Source: Nemertoderma westbladi (taxonomy: Eukaryota > Xenacoelomorpha > Nemertodermatida > Nemertodermatidae). Taken from it: DNA of 52,500 nt. Below the pieces are notes generated by a model, which made no database searches, was not told the DNA's origin, and was given only the letters and a program-made list of their open reading frames with translations. Made by a program: the position numbers and the translations under genes. Of this stretch, positions 35,320 through 45,499 are shown piece by piece (position 1 is the first letter of the stretch; every line of letters begins with the position of its first letter). The stretch covers positions 1-52,500 of the forward strand of contig JAUCBJ010003491.1 in NCBI GenBank assembly GCA_032718475.1, in the 5' to 3' direction.

Positions 35320-35370
35320 GGGAAAGGGCAGGTTACAGTGCCACGTTATTCTAACCTAAATAATGAAGGG
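35320..35370 (+). repeat. Small dispersed family copy inside the TIR element
   Basis: GTGGGAAAGGGCAGGTTACA then GTGCCACGTTATTCTAACC matches the family at 22340, 43224 (-) and 12651 (-). The family may therefore be fragments of this or a related transposon. Confidence 0.65.
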
Positions 35371-35382
35371 ATTTTATTACAA

Positions 35383-36889
35383 CCCTATAAGCATCAGCAC
35401 GTCAAAAACACGTGGATACGACGTAATTATTCGACGTCAACGTGTTGAAAATGACGTCTTGGCCACGTGTATTTTGGAAGTGTCAAACACGTGTTTGAGC
35501 ACCTCAAACTATGACGTGCTACAGTTTACGTCAAATGACTTGTTAGACACGTGTCAATTACGTCAGCAGACGTCAAATACTACACTGGAACACCACACAA
35601 GCACGTCAAATGACGTGCTATACACGTACTGTAACAATAACAGACGCCAAATTCAAATAACTACACCACACAAGCACTTACGCGTCGCTTTTTACATCGC
35701 TTAGATCCATGACATTAAGATTGAAATTGATTTTACTTTCTTGACGGTGTTTGTTGATACTATAATAAAGAAAAAACATTATTATATAATGTAACCAACG
35801 GACGATAAATTTAATATCCGAATAAATTGTTAATTAACAACTAATAAACACAAATTAAAATAGTACTGATATTATATTTAGCACAAGTTTGATTTGGAAA
35901 TGAATATTAAAATTACAAGATGGAGGGGAAAAAATTATTGGCAAAGATAATAGGGGCGTCTTACTATTTTCAACTATTTAATCTGAAAGTGGTTTCCGAC
36001 TATTTTATACGCTAGAAATCGATTCCGCCGATTCATGTTGTCCAAAAATTTATTCTAATGGGTCAATTTGGCCATTTTCTTGTCATTGGTGGTACTCAGA
36101 GTGCGCAATAGCACCACTCACACCCACCATAAGCATATTACCTTCCTACCCAGTCACACCCACCTCATTACCTTCCTACCCACTCAAACCGACTTCATCA
36201 CCTTCCTACCCACTCACACCCACCTCATTACCTTCCTACCCACTCAAACCCACTTCATTACCTTCCTACCCACTCACACCCACTCCATTACCTTCCTACC
36301 CACTCACACCCACCTCATTACCTTCCTACCCACTCACACCCACCATATTAGCTTCCTATCCACTCACACCCACCATATCACCTTCATACCCACTCACACC
36401 CACCTCATTACCTTCCTACCCACAACACCCACCACATTACCTTCCTATCCTACCCACACGCACCCACCTCATTACTTTCCTACCCACTCACACCCACCAC
36501 CTATATAAATAACTAACTAAAATATACCCACGAACCCACCACTAATATAAATATACTGTACTCATACTGTAGTCAGTCAGTAGGTATAAGTGGTAAGTAG
36601 ATCTGTCATTAAGACGTGCTCAAGACGTAATTTTAGATAATTATTTCCAACATGAAAAGTATCACACAGATACGTGCTGTCTAGACGTGTTCATGACGTC
36701 ATTTTAGGTAATTATATCCACCATGAAAAGTATCACACAGATACGTGCCATCAAGACGTGTTCAAGACGTAATTTTACGTAATTACATCAACCATCAAAA
36801 GTTTGAGTTCTCGCAACAAACATAATTGACGTAAAATGACGTCCACATACCTGTTGAGGTGTAAAAATAGACGTCAAATGCTTATAGGG
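35383..36889. repeat. Inner foldback with ACGT-core motif arrays
   Basis: CCCTATAAGCAT at 35383-35394 is mirrored by ATGCTTATAGGG at 36878-36889. The flanks just inside both arms (about 35397-35640 and 36610-36880) are packed with ACGTC, GACGT, CACGTG and ACGTG words, far denser than elsewhere in the window. The loop holds a 30-bp minisatellite. Confidence 0.7.
36118..36498. repeat. 30-bp minisatellite, about 12 units
   Basis: The unit is ACCTTCCTACCCACTCACAC then CCACCTCATT, with variants. As 30 is a multiple of three, a frame stays open (LPTHTHLITF repeated), but it has no start context or domain, so it is not called a gene. Confidence 0.9.
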
Positions 36890-37349
36890 AACAGGCCGTA
36901 ACAGATTTATTTTTGATGATTCAAAAATATATTTTAGTGATAATTAAATTGAGTGGAGGAAATATATATTTGATAAACGAAAAAAAATGACTGGAAAACA
37001 GGAATTGTTTTAGTGACCAATATAATTAATGGCTTTAATGTAGGCTACCAATACTAATGAAACAGTAAACATAGAGACATGCTTAAGTAGAAACTGAAAG
37101 CTTTTTGATAAACATAAGTTAAAGTACCGGCACTGCTACAAATAGGCTAGAACTAAGTTTAGTACCGTAACAGTTTATGAATACTGATATTTTTTAAGGG
37201 CTAGTTGAATCTAAGTTAAGTCAATGCTATTACTAAAATCAGTTGTTTTTAGTAACAGATAGCTCTTAGTTACTAAACATAGTTGCAGCTCTTACTAAAA
37301 GCTGCCACTAAGTAGCTGTAACTAATACTAACTCTATGAATACCGCCCC

Positions 37350-37552
37350 GAGTCTTGGAGTCTTGCTACTCTACTGTGCTACTACCTACTATACCAGTAA
37401 TCGGCATATATGATATACTATTTCAGTATTTTTTACAGTATTACCGGTAGGCCTACCTGATTAAGGTAAGATACTGCTTGGATAACTGGATAAGGCACGT
37501 CAGCACGTGTATTGTAACATACCGTATTAATTATATCCTCCCTCGCTCAGCT
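37350..37552 (+). promoter_or_regulatory. Short leader region of glomulin with a 3' splice-site-like signal
   Basis: Only about 200 bp separate the TIR element from the glomulin start. TCCTCCCTCGCTCAG ends at 37550, two bases before the ATG: a pyrimidine tract plus CAG that could be a 3' splice site for a leader intron or a spliced leader. TACCGGTAGGCCTACC lies at about 37442. Confidence 0.4.
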
Positions 37553-39556
37553 ATGGATAAAGATAAGTCTGTAATTACTGCCACTAATACCGCCGTCACC
37601 AACCCCGGTACCGCGGTTGTTACAAGGGGTAAATCATCAAGTAAGTCGACCCCGTCCACATCTACAACTACAGCCACTGGCTCAGAGGCTCATAACGTCC
37701 TTTTGGTTAAACTACAACAGCTGTTAGACGCGGGAATGCCACAGGCTACAGAAGCTATAAAGAACACCTCTCCGGATTCGCTGCAGGCTATTTGTTTGGA
37801 TCTTATTCCCCTTGTCTGCTTCCAGGCCTGTAAACTAAAGTCGTCGGAGGCCAATCTATGTTGCAGCTTCATTCTAAACCGTTTGGTTAGCGTTTGTTCC
37901 GATAAGGAGATGGTTATAGGTCTCAGCGAGCAGCTGGAGGTATGCACTTACGGCGAGGTCTTCACTCTGATTCTGTACCCGCTGCAGGACTGCCTCTTCG
38001 GTTTGCCCTTGATGGGGCAGCTAAAAGCCTTGGTCTCTCTACTGCGACCGATGCAGCTGTTTATAGCTGCTGAGCCGACCATCTACTACAACCATCAGCT
38101 GAAGGAGCAGCGAACTCGAACCGAAGGTGTCGCTAACGTTATTTACGCGATTCTATATTTCCTCGATCCGTTTGTAAGCCGCGCGCTCAGTAAACCTGCA
38201 ACCGCGAATAAAAACGAAACCAAAAATATATCTGAGTCGACGCAGACGATGATAGTAACCGCCTCGCTGGCCGTCAAGGAGTTCCTGCTGAAGCTCGTCG
38301 TGGAACCGGTGTCGAAACTCGACCTCCGTATCGACCAATCGGAGGATCTCCTCGCGACGGAAATTAAACCCGCGTTCCCAAACCCCGCGAGCGCGGCTCG
38401 CGCGACGCCTCGGAAGTTTGCGAGTAAACCGCCGCGTCCGACCCCTCCCGCAATGCGCGCCGCGCCTAACCGCGCCGCGCCGTCCCCCAGCGGCTCCCAG
38501 ATGGCGCGCTGCATCCGCGCGATCCTCATGGACTTCTCGTGGCTCGAGTTCTCCTTCTACCGCGCGATCCTCTCGGCGCCGCTGCGACGGCCGCGCAGCT
38601 CCGGCTGTCGGGGCGCCGGGATACTCGCCTACATCCTCCTCGCGTTGGACTTCAACCACGAATCCTCGACGCGCACCTACTTCCCGTGCGTTTACCGAGC
38701 GGAGTTCCTCCTGCACGAACTCCTCCCGCTGGCGTTGCGACTGATTCGCAGTAAAACGGTCCACTGCAAATACAAGGGAGTCGCGTTGATCGAGGCGCTG
38801 CTGGAGCGCATCCCGAGCGGGGGGCTTGAATCGGAGCGGTTCGAGGTGGAGTCTTACCGGCGGTTCCTGGAGGCGGTCTACTCCACGGCCACCGAGAGTC
38901 CGTCCGGGGTCCTACGGAAGCGATGCGTCGGCTGCGTAGCGACCCTGATAGACCGGTTCCAGTCCAAAGGAAGGTTCACTGTCTTCGTATATCTGCTAGC
39001 CAACGTGACGCATCCCGGTCTGTACGGGTTGATTATAGACTGGCTGCGCGACCAGGTCGTCCAGGCCCTGGCGGCCGCCGACCAATCCGGTGCCGATCCA
39101 AACTTTACCGGGTCACAACTTCGCTATCTCCTAATGAACTACGTACTGAAGGTTCCCGCCGGCAGTAAGTGCAACCTTCTCGAGTACACTGACCGCGTTA
39201 TGGCCGCGCTCAACCTCCTGCGCTACATCCTCATAGTAAACAACGAGGAACACCTTGGCATCCGAACTCTCTTCGTCGCTCTATCCGACCACTTCCTAAG
39301 GGACATAGAGAAGGCCTTGTCCTCCACTAAAACTCAATATCTACTGAAGGTTAAAGACGTTTCCGAGACAGTGAGTTCCTCTAGGGATACGGATCAGGAG
39401 CTCGTTGTGCTCGACCAGGGTCTCGCTCATCTAGAGCTCATCGGCAGTGTCCTCGATATCGTCTATAAACTAGCGGCTTACTCTGTCGTCGAAGAGAAAC
39501 ATAAACACAACTTACCTTTACTATCTAGAACTATTAACTTCACTCCTGATAAATAA
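37553..39556 (+). CDS. GLMN: Glomulin, inhibitor of RBX1-type ubiquitin ligases
   Basis: A 667-residue protein in one exon. ATG 37553 is chosen; the 25 further upstream codons lack an ATG. The protein is a helical HEAT-like repeat fold. The C-terminal third identifies it: LRKRCVGCVATLIDRFQSKG, FTGSQLRYLLMNYVLKVPAG, then DRVMAALNLLRYIL, followed by HLELIGSVLDIVYKL; vertebrate glomulin has the same series (LRKKSLAMLQLYINKLDSQG, FTGPQLISLLDLVLFLPEGA, DRIMASLNLLRYLV). In vertebrates this half binds the RBX1 RING and blocks E2 docking on cullin-RING ligases. Residues about 285-325 are an Ala/Pro/Arg-rich insert absent from mammals, encoded by a strongly GC-rich stretch (about 38340-38950). The stop codon TAA overlaps an AATAAA at 39552-39557. 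Vertebrate GLMN has many introns; none is needed here. Confidence 0.85.
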   Translation: MDKDKSVITATNTAVTNPGTAVVTRGKSSSKSTPSTSTTTATGSEAHNVLLVKLQQLLDAGMPQATEAIKNTSPDSLQAICLDLIPLVCFQACKLKSSEANLCCSFILNRLVSVCSDKEMVIGLSEQLEVCTYGEVFTLILYPLQDCLFGLPLMGQLKALVSLLRPMQLFIAAEPTIYYNHQLKEQRTRTEGVANVIYAILYFLDPFVSRALSKPATANKNETKNISESTQTMIVTASLAVKEFLLKLVVEPVSKLDLRIDQSEDLLATEIKPAFPNPASAARATPRKFASKPPRPTPPAMRAAPNRAAPSPSGSQMARCIRAILMDFSWLEFSFYRAILSAPLRRPRSSGCRGAGILAYILLALDFNHESSTRTYFPCVYRAEFLLHELLPLALRLIRSKTVHCKYKGVALIEALLERIPSGGLESERFEVESYRRFLEAVYSTATESPSGVLRKRCVGCVATLIDRFQSKGRFTVFVYLLANVTHPGLYGLIIDWLRDQVVQALAAADQSGADPNFTGSQLRYLLMNYVLKVPAGSKCNLLEYTDRVMAALNLLRYILIVNNEEHLGIRTLFVALSDHFLRDIEKALSSTKTQYLLKVKDVSETVSSSRDTDQELVVLDQGLAHLELIGSVLDIVYKLAAYSVVEEKHKHNLPLLSRTINFTPDK

Positions 39557-39557
39557 A
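39552..39557 (+). terminator. Polyadenylation-type signal overlapping the GLMN stop
   Basis: AATAAA at 39552-39557 contains the TAA stop. If used, the 3' untranslated region would be only tens of bases long. Other candidates further downstream exist in AT-rich DNA. Confidence 0.35.
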
Positions 39558-40600
39558 ACTGTTGATTATATTATAAAGTATTAAAGTCAACAACAACTAG
39601 CCAATAATACCACCTGGTTTCCTCAACTTAATCAATAATTATCTTATTGTTTCGATTTTTTTTGCACACATTATATTTCTTTTGGCAATCTGGCGGATGC
39701 TACTTAGCCCCGAAACAAACATTAGTTAGAAGAAACAAACAAAATATAATTTACACCCAATTCATATTAATATTCTTGAGCTCAATTATTAACATTAATT
39801 AATTAATTTAATTAGCCCCAAAATAGCCATTATTCCTGCGCTGATAGAATATTTTTTAAAACTCTAGAAATACCTGACGGATACCTGTTCTTCAAACATA
39901 TATAAACCAACTTTACATATTCACTACAAAAATAATAAAATGAAGCTGGAATGCAGGCCTACATTTAATTGTATTAAAAAGTCGCCTATGTCTTTGTAAA
40001 TAATTAATTTGGGGTTGTTAAATTGGTTTGTATGTCCATTACACCTTGGAATTCACCGGCCTACATTTTTGAACACCCACTTATTCTGTCACTGGAACCG
40101 ACATTTTGTACCGATTAATATTCCACGATACAAACTCGAATATAATTCGCCTCTCCCTCTATAACTATTCAACAGTTGAGCGCTCGAACTCAGAACTGCA
40201 AATACCTACATTGTTTTCTGCTTAGCTAAAAAATATAGAAATATTAACGACAATTCGCTGTACGACAATTCATATTTGATTTAGAAGCGATATGAACTGA
40301 TATGGCGATGGATACAAGTTGATAATTATTTAAAAAATATTATTTGTGGGGAAGAATGTATGAGTTTATTTTGGTTCAATTTTTCGCTATAAATTATCCT
40401 CAAATTATTATTATTCCCTATGACATCTGTATTGCATATATATTATAAAATTTTGTACCAATTGTTTATCTCCGTGGGAGTTTATTTCCGCCCAATATGT
40501 GTACTTTTTAATTCCGCGCTAATTCCGTCCCTCCCGTGCGAGTCTAAGCCCGGCCATTCAATTTGCGTTTATTTTAGAATAAACTTTATGTATTGACAAA
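39558..40600. other. AT-rich intergenic, nothing recognised
   Basis: No domain-bearing frame. It probably contains the glomulin 3' end and the promoter of the small spliced gene that follows. Confidence 0.5.
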
Positions 40601-40646
40601 CATTGCAATCAATTATTGTAAATAGTTATCAGGAAATATAAAGATT

Positions 40647-41068
40647 ATGAAACTTGGTAAGTTTAACAGGCTGTTTATAATGTATAACTTTATACGGCGG
40701 GAAGGAATGCTTTATACGGCGGGTGGAAATACGACATTCAGTTGGTTATAAGACTTGAAGCAAATAGGTATTTCATTAAATTGAAAAGAACACACACGAC
40801 ACACCAGAGACTTTTCAATATTCAACTAACTCATGATGATTTCCCTCTTGTGATTGTTATGTTTTCATTCTTTAGTTTTCATTAATTTATATTTTATCTA
40901 TCTTATTTTCAGATGAAGCGTCGTTTCTCCTCACCGCCGGCTTTCTTTCTTCAGAATTACCCGCAGGCTTACCAGAACGCCGTTATGGACTCGGACAATC
41001 CGGACGACCCCTCTGCCAAATATATTCCGGAAGTAATAGAAAGCAACGTTCCCAAAACCAGCCTTTAA
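40647..41068 (+). CDS. Probable small spliced gene; last exon encodes about 51 residues
   Basis: A consensus donor (AAACTTG|GTAAGTTT, exon end 40656) and a strong acceptor (ATCTTATTTTCAG, intron end 40912) bound a 256-bp intron. The second exon opens directly with ATG 40913 and reads MKRRFSSPPAFFLQNYPQAY, then a Pro/Asp-rich middle (DSDNPDDPSAKYIPEV), ending in TAA 41066-41068. AATAAA follows at 41155-41160. Base composition rises to coding level within this exon only. An upstream ATG at 40647 lies next to the donor but, when spliced, would use a different frame, so the start is unresolved: the first exon may be leader. I do not recognise the protein; it is hydrophilic with no signal peptide or membrane segment. 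Confidence 0.45.
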
Positions 41069-42214
41069 ATTGTGATTGTGACTTGCATGTTATATTTACT
41101 CAAATTAATAATATGTTGAAGGTACCGGTACGGTACACCAATGTAGTGTCAAATAATAAATAACCTATAATTTTTATTTCACACAACTGCCTTTTCGATC
41201 GATTTATAACAATTTAGGAGTAAATATTGTACTTATCCAAGAAAATGGTGATCAAAGGCAATTTATTTTTCTAAAAATTGCGGATTTTAAACTTAAAATA
41301 AATCAGCTCAATTCCCTAAACTTGACGGACGCTCCCGTATTGTGTGCTTATACTCTGCGGTACACCTGCACAAGCATCATCAGTCAGCAATTATAATTCG
41401 TTGTAATTATCGTATTTATGTCTACTGGTAATATCACCGCATATCCATGGCGACCGTGGTGGTTGACAGTGAGCAAGGAAAGTGAAAAGGCAATCTTATG
41501 GGATAAAATTACGTATTAAAGAAAAACAAATTTATGTTACCTTTATGGTCCATTTGATTATAATTAACCTCGGTCGCGAGGCAAATTATACTGTACAGGG
41601 TCGTCGGGGTAAAAGTCTTCTTTTTCAATGTAATATTATATAGGCCTTGTTAGTAAAAATGTTTTCTAGTGTTTAATTCCTATTTAGCAGTGTGTTAGGC
41701 CGTGTTGAAGAGAATATTAGGGGCTCCGTTAGACAAAGTCCTCGATTTGAGGAATGTGAACTGTTTGTTTTTATTTCATATTCACCAACAACCTTTACAC
41801 TAAATAATGTATTACTCATTTCTTAGTAGTTATTCACAATGTTTTCAAACGATTTATTCCCAACTCAGTATTTTATAGAGAATAGAGATATAGTTGAGAT
41901 AGGTAGATACTATTCCCCTATAGGAATTTATGTAATATATATTCTACATAATAAACGGTTATTATTGGTCGATAGTAATGCAAAGTATTGTGGAATACTG
42001 ATATTAATAGATATATTTACTATTCTATTAAGTCTTTGTAATAATTTTTGTTTTCTATATTTTTAACTGCATATAAATTTGATGTATGTGATAGACCTAA
42101 TCGTTGTTTGTTCATGAATAAATAAATGGCATTAAATATTCGAACACCTTTTATATTTATCTAGAATATGGTCTCCCCTTACACTTAGATAGGGAAGGTT
42201 ATTATTGTAATATG
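41069..42214. other. AT-rich intergenic
   Basis: Contains the AATAAA of the small gene. A frame at 41839-42066 is Ile/Leu/Tyr-rich, as expected by chance in AT-rich DNA. No gene is called. Confidence 0.5.
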
Positions 42215-42450
42215 TTGCAGTGTTCGAGCAGTACTTTATTTGTAAGCACAGGTTCAAATCCAACTGAAGGCAGAATCAATTTTGCAGTGTTGTGTCCCTA
42301 ATCATGACACTTTTAGACATTAATGCTTATCCTTATCCAGCGGTACAATGGGAACTTGGCTTCTGCTGGGGTAGTAAATTAAACTTTGGTTAGTTATGGG
42401 GTGTTCACCCTTGGGAGTTAGTGTGGTTACTTTGTGGTGCCCTCACTCCC
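42215..42450 (+). mobile_element. tRNA-derived SINE with LINE-like tail
   Basis: B-box-like AGGTTCAAATCCAAC at about 42250 is followed by CAGTGTTGTGTCCCTAATCA and TCCAGCGGTACAATGGGAAC, the arrangement of tRNA head, body and tail seen in many metazoan SINEs. Confidence 0.65.
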
Positions 42451-43409
42451 CACCTTAGGTAACAGCCAAGAGGGAGGAGACTTACCTCTGGTGTTTCCTG
42501 TTACACACGTTCGCCAATCATTTTACTTACAATTGTAATGTGGCATATTTAAGCTCAATTAAATGCGATTTGTGAATGGGAGGTCGATTCTTATATTTAT
42601 TTCTATATTCTATCTGGATTTTTGTTAGAGTTGAATGCCCTTTATCTAAAATATCCATTATTGTTAATAGTTTTTATAAAATTGCATATACAGTACAGTA
42701 GGTACAAAGTAGGTCTAACTAATACTGTAGACCTCGCTACTTGACCGATACCATGACAATACCCATACAATACTAATTCTTTCGAATTCGAACATTAAAT
42801 AGCTTCGCTGCCAAATACGTCATCCTGTATATAACTATAAACGATTATATGTTGGGTTTTAACTAAATTTCAGCGGAAGGTAAATTTGGTTGGATCTAAA
42901 TGCTGAATCTATTAGTTAAAGTTCTCATGTTGATGACGCAGAGAACTGTGTGTAAATCTATATTATATATATATAGGGAAACACTTGTTAAGTGTTCAAA
43001 CTATTTCAGAGAGAATAGGTGAGCCTATTTATACTGTAGGCCTAAATCTTACCGACAGTAACAGTAGGCCTACATCTGCTTACTTCCCAATTTTAACAAA
43101 AAATTTACTTGACTGTTTATTGTTTACACAGATAGGGACGCAAACAAAATTCATTCATCTCCAGGGTTAAATCGACGCAAATAACATCTGACTACTCTTA
43201 AAAATAAAAATGTTACTTCTTCTATAGAATTTCGTTTATTGTTTTGTTTAGAAGAACGTGCCACTGTAACCTGCTCCTTTCCCATAATTGATATTTTAAC
43301 ATTGAGGCTAAATATTAATTCACCGAGTTGACCCCCCTTGTCTCGCTGTCTCTGTTTGCTATACCAAGTCGGATATGTGGTTCTTATGTTAATCTAAAAA
43401 CAACACAAC
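42451..43409. other. Intergenic with TAGGCCTA words and a dispersed-family copy
   Basis: TAGGCCTA occurs at about 43037 and 43065. A minus-strand copy of the GGGAAAGGAGCAGG family is at 43224-43300. No gene recognised. Confidence 0.55.
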
Positions 43410-43441
43410 GTGGGAGGATCCTTTTGAGGATTCTCCCACAC
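43410..43441. repeat. Hairpin with 12-bp arms
   Basis: GTGGGAGGATCC and GGATTCTCCCAC pair with a single mismatch around the loop TTTTGA. It could be an RNA hairpin, but no T run or gene end is near it. Confidence 0.75.
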
Positions 43442-44220
43442 CGGGTGTAATTAGTATATAGAAAGTGGAGCTTACTCAGAGCGTTTTATAACTTCCTAGG
43501 AATTATAATCTCTGAAATTTGGCACGTTTGTAGTTTTTGTTATTCTAAGAATTTAGCACGGTTTTGTTTTTTCAATTTACTTGCTCAACATTTCCAAATT
43601 GGCGACCAAATGTTGATTTGTGCCCCAATTTGGAAACTTCTAGCACTACAGTAAATGGTTAAATTCGGAGTGAAGGCGACTGAAATCTTCAAATGTTTCC
43701 GGGAGACATTGTGCGCGGATAAATTTGCAAGTTTCATTAGCAAATTTCGTTTAGCCAAATTTGTCCATTTTGGAAACATTTTAATTTTACCCAAAAATTA
43801 TCCCAATGGTAAGTTTTTTTGTGTTGTTTTGTCGCTATCTCCAAAGTAGTTTGGCCATTTGGATTGAAACTGATACAAATAGTGTGGTGTTCAAGGCCGT
43901 GGTGGGTTTGCTTAAGGGCAATGTCGAAATTGTTAATTGCCGGGCAAAATCATGAAAATGTTACTATACAGTATATGTTAAAAAAATATGTAGAGTAATC
44001 TGAACCTGTGTACCAAAGGAATTGACTACCAGTACTTCCCTAGCAACATAGTGATTTTTTCATAGCAACCGGAAAAAATAGGTTTTCTCTGTTACTAAAA
44101 CTCGCCATAAAGAAAAATTCGAGTTATATAAGTTGAATGTGGTCTATATCACGTAATCGGTATATAATAATACTAATGATATATTTCAGCCAACAGGCCT
44201 TTATCAAGCAGTAATCAACT
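43442..44220. other. Intergenic upstream of the IRF copy
   Basis: Short frames at 43585-43849 overlap on both strands and carry no domain. TATTTCAG at about 44183-44190 looks like a 3' splice site just before the IRF-like copy. No DNA-binding-domain exon was found here. Confidence 0.5.
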
Positions 44221-44767
44221 ATGCGTCTAACCGGTAAGGATACTAGAAACTATTATACTACTGACAACTACTGCACCAATGACAAAAATACTGCTACCGG
44301 TAGGTACGTGATCCTCAACAAAACACAAAACGACCAGAAGAGATCACTTTTGGAAGATCTTTATCGATTGGGACACAATGTATTCGTTGTCGATGCCACA
44401 CAAAGTGGTGATATTTTCGTAACACGATTATGCAGTTTGAGGATATATAAAGATGGGGAGAGATTGAAAAGATATAAAGTTACAAGAATCTTCTGTTATG
44501 ACGATTATATACGAAGCTGGCATATCACCGGATGTCGATCCGAGTGTTTATCTCAATTTCAACTCGATTCCTTGCGGATCCGGTGATTTGAACAAATTAC
44601 AAACGTTTTCCATCATATTTCTTCAAATCATTCCCCAGGCAGCTTTTCAGGTGTTTCGAAGTATGAAGGCCGTTGAAGAGGAATTCGCTCTGTTGGAATC
44701 CCATTCTGATACGTATGAGTCTGAGGTTTCCGACCTGATGGCCGGCATGAGCATGATTTATTTGTAA
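44221..44767 (+). pseudogene. IRF C-terminal (association domain) copy, frameshifted
   Basis: From about 44305 the sequence is closely similar to the second exon of the intact IRF (48568-49040): it starts at GTGATCCTCAACAAAACACA and reads LLEDLYRLGHN, then DIFVTRLCSLRIYKDGERLK, then YDDYI. Near 44533 about five bases are missing relative to the intact gene, so the rest (DPSVYLNFN, IIFLQIIPQAAFQVF, LMAGMSMIYL) lies in the next frame, up to 44767. The region before 44305 does not match. The Trp-rich DNA-binding half is absent. It is best read as a partial tandem duplicate that decayed. No AATAAA clearly marks its end, though ATAAAA follows at about 44783. Confidence 0.8.
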
Positions 44768-45230
44768 ATTTATTTAGAAGTGTAATAAAATGGATTGGTG
44801 GTAGCTCCAAAACACAGTAAGCTTCATCGGCGCCGCCCCACGTTTATTCTATTGTCTACCCCTACGTTAGCATCCAGAGAAAGCCGCCCTAGGGTTTAAA
44901 CAATTTAAACCAACTGAGTTATTTTAGAACTAGCTGTTTGTTGTTGAAGGGTCAATCTTTCAATAGGGTCACTTGTATGTAATTTTCTTTATTTCAATTC
45001 TTGTAGGCATATGTGTGGTGCATTACATCTACATTGTATATAACAACCGCTATAGGTATTTTAAAAAAATTCACGAGATAATAAAGTCAAATATAATTGG
45101 ATTGTAAATCTACCAAATTTTTTAATGTTGTACCTTATTTTATTTTATATTTTACTTGTTACTTTTTTTTTATTTAAATATTTTAGTTGATTGCGGAAGC
45201 AGAATTCTACTAAACAAATTAACGAGTACA
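44768..45230. other. AT-rich intergenic
   Basis: Nothing recognised. It includes TTTAAACAATTTAAAC near 44897 and AT-rich low-complexity DNA up to the 11-bp array. Confidence 0.5.
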
Positions 45231-45396
45231 GTGCAATATGAGTGCAATATGAGTGCAATATGAGTGCAATATGAGTGCAATATGAGTGCAATATGAGTGC
45301 AATATGAGTGCAATATGAGTGCAATATGAGTGCAATATGAGTGCAATATGAGTGCAATATGAGTGCAATATGAGTGCAATATGAGTGCAATATGAG
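45231..45396. repeat. 11-bp minisatellite, 15 units
   Basis: GTGCAATATGA repeated 15 times without change. Minus-strand frames through it (HSYCTHIALIL repeats) are artefacts. Confidence 0.97.
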
Positions 45397-45458
45397 TAAT
45401 GTTGGAATGTTCGTCAAAGTTTATACAGTATGAATAACGTTGTGTGAAGGAGAGGGGC

Positions 45459-45476
45459 GGGGGGGGGGGGGGGGGG
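45459..45476. repeat. Run of 18 G
   Basis: Uninterrupted G18 after GGGGC, one of eight homopolymer G/C runs of 14 or more in the window. Confidence 0.95.
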
Positions 45477-45499
45477 CATTGCTTGTACACATTTGAAGG

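Larger units (their letters stand above)
34610..37349. mobile_element. TIR/foldback DNA transposon, non-autonomous
   Basis: The ends are inverted copies of GGGGCGGTATTCATA (34610-34624 and 37335-37349, 15 bp perfect). The subterminal 200-250 bp on each side are rich in words such as AACTTAGT, GTTAGTA and ACTAAG in both orientations. TIRs of this kind occur in Harbinger-like and related DNA transposons, but no transposase frame is present and no target-site duplication is visible. The satellite is not resumed on the right, so a deletion or rearrangement is possible. Confidence 0.75.

Noticed and set aside
36068-36508. Frame with repeated LPTHTHLITF
   Set aside because: It is the translation of the 30-bp minisatellite inside a foldback element.
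37478-37552. 25 extra N-terminal codons for glomulin
   Set aside because: No ATG lies in them, they look noncoding, and a splice-acceptor-like CAG falls just before ATG 37553.
43585-43849. Overlapping frames upstream of the broken IRF copy, checked as a DNA-binding exon
   Set aside because: No spaced Trp pattern and no IRF motif; they are antisense shadows of each other.
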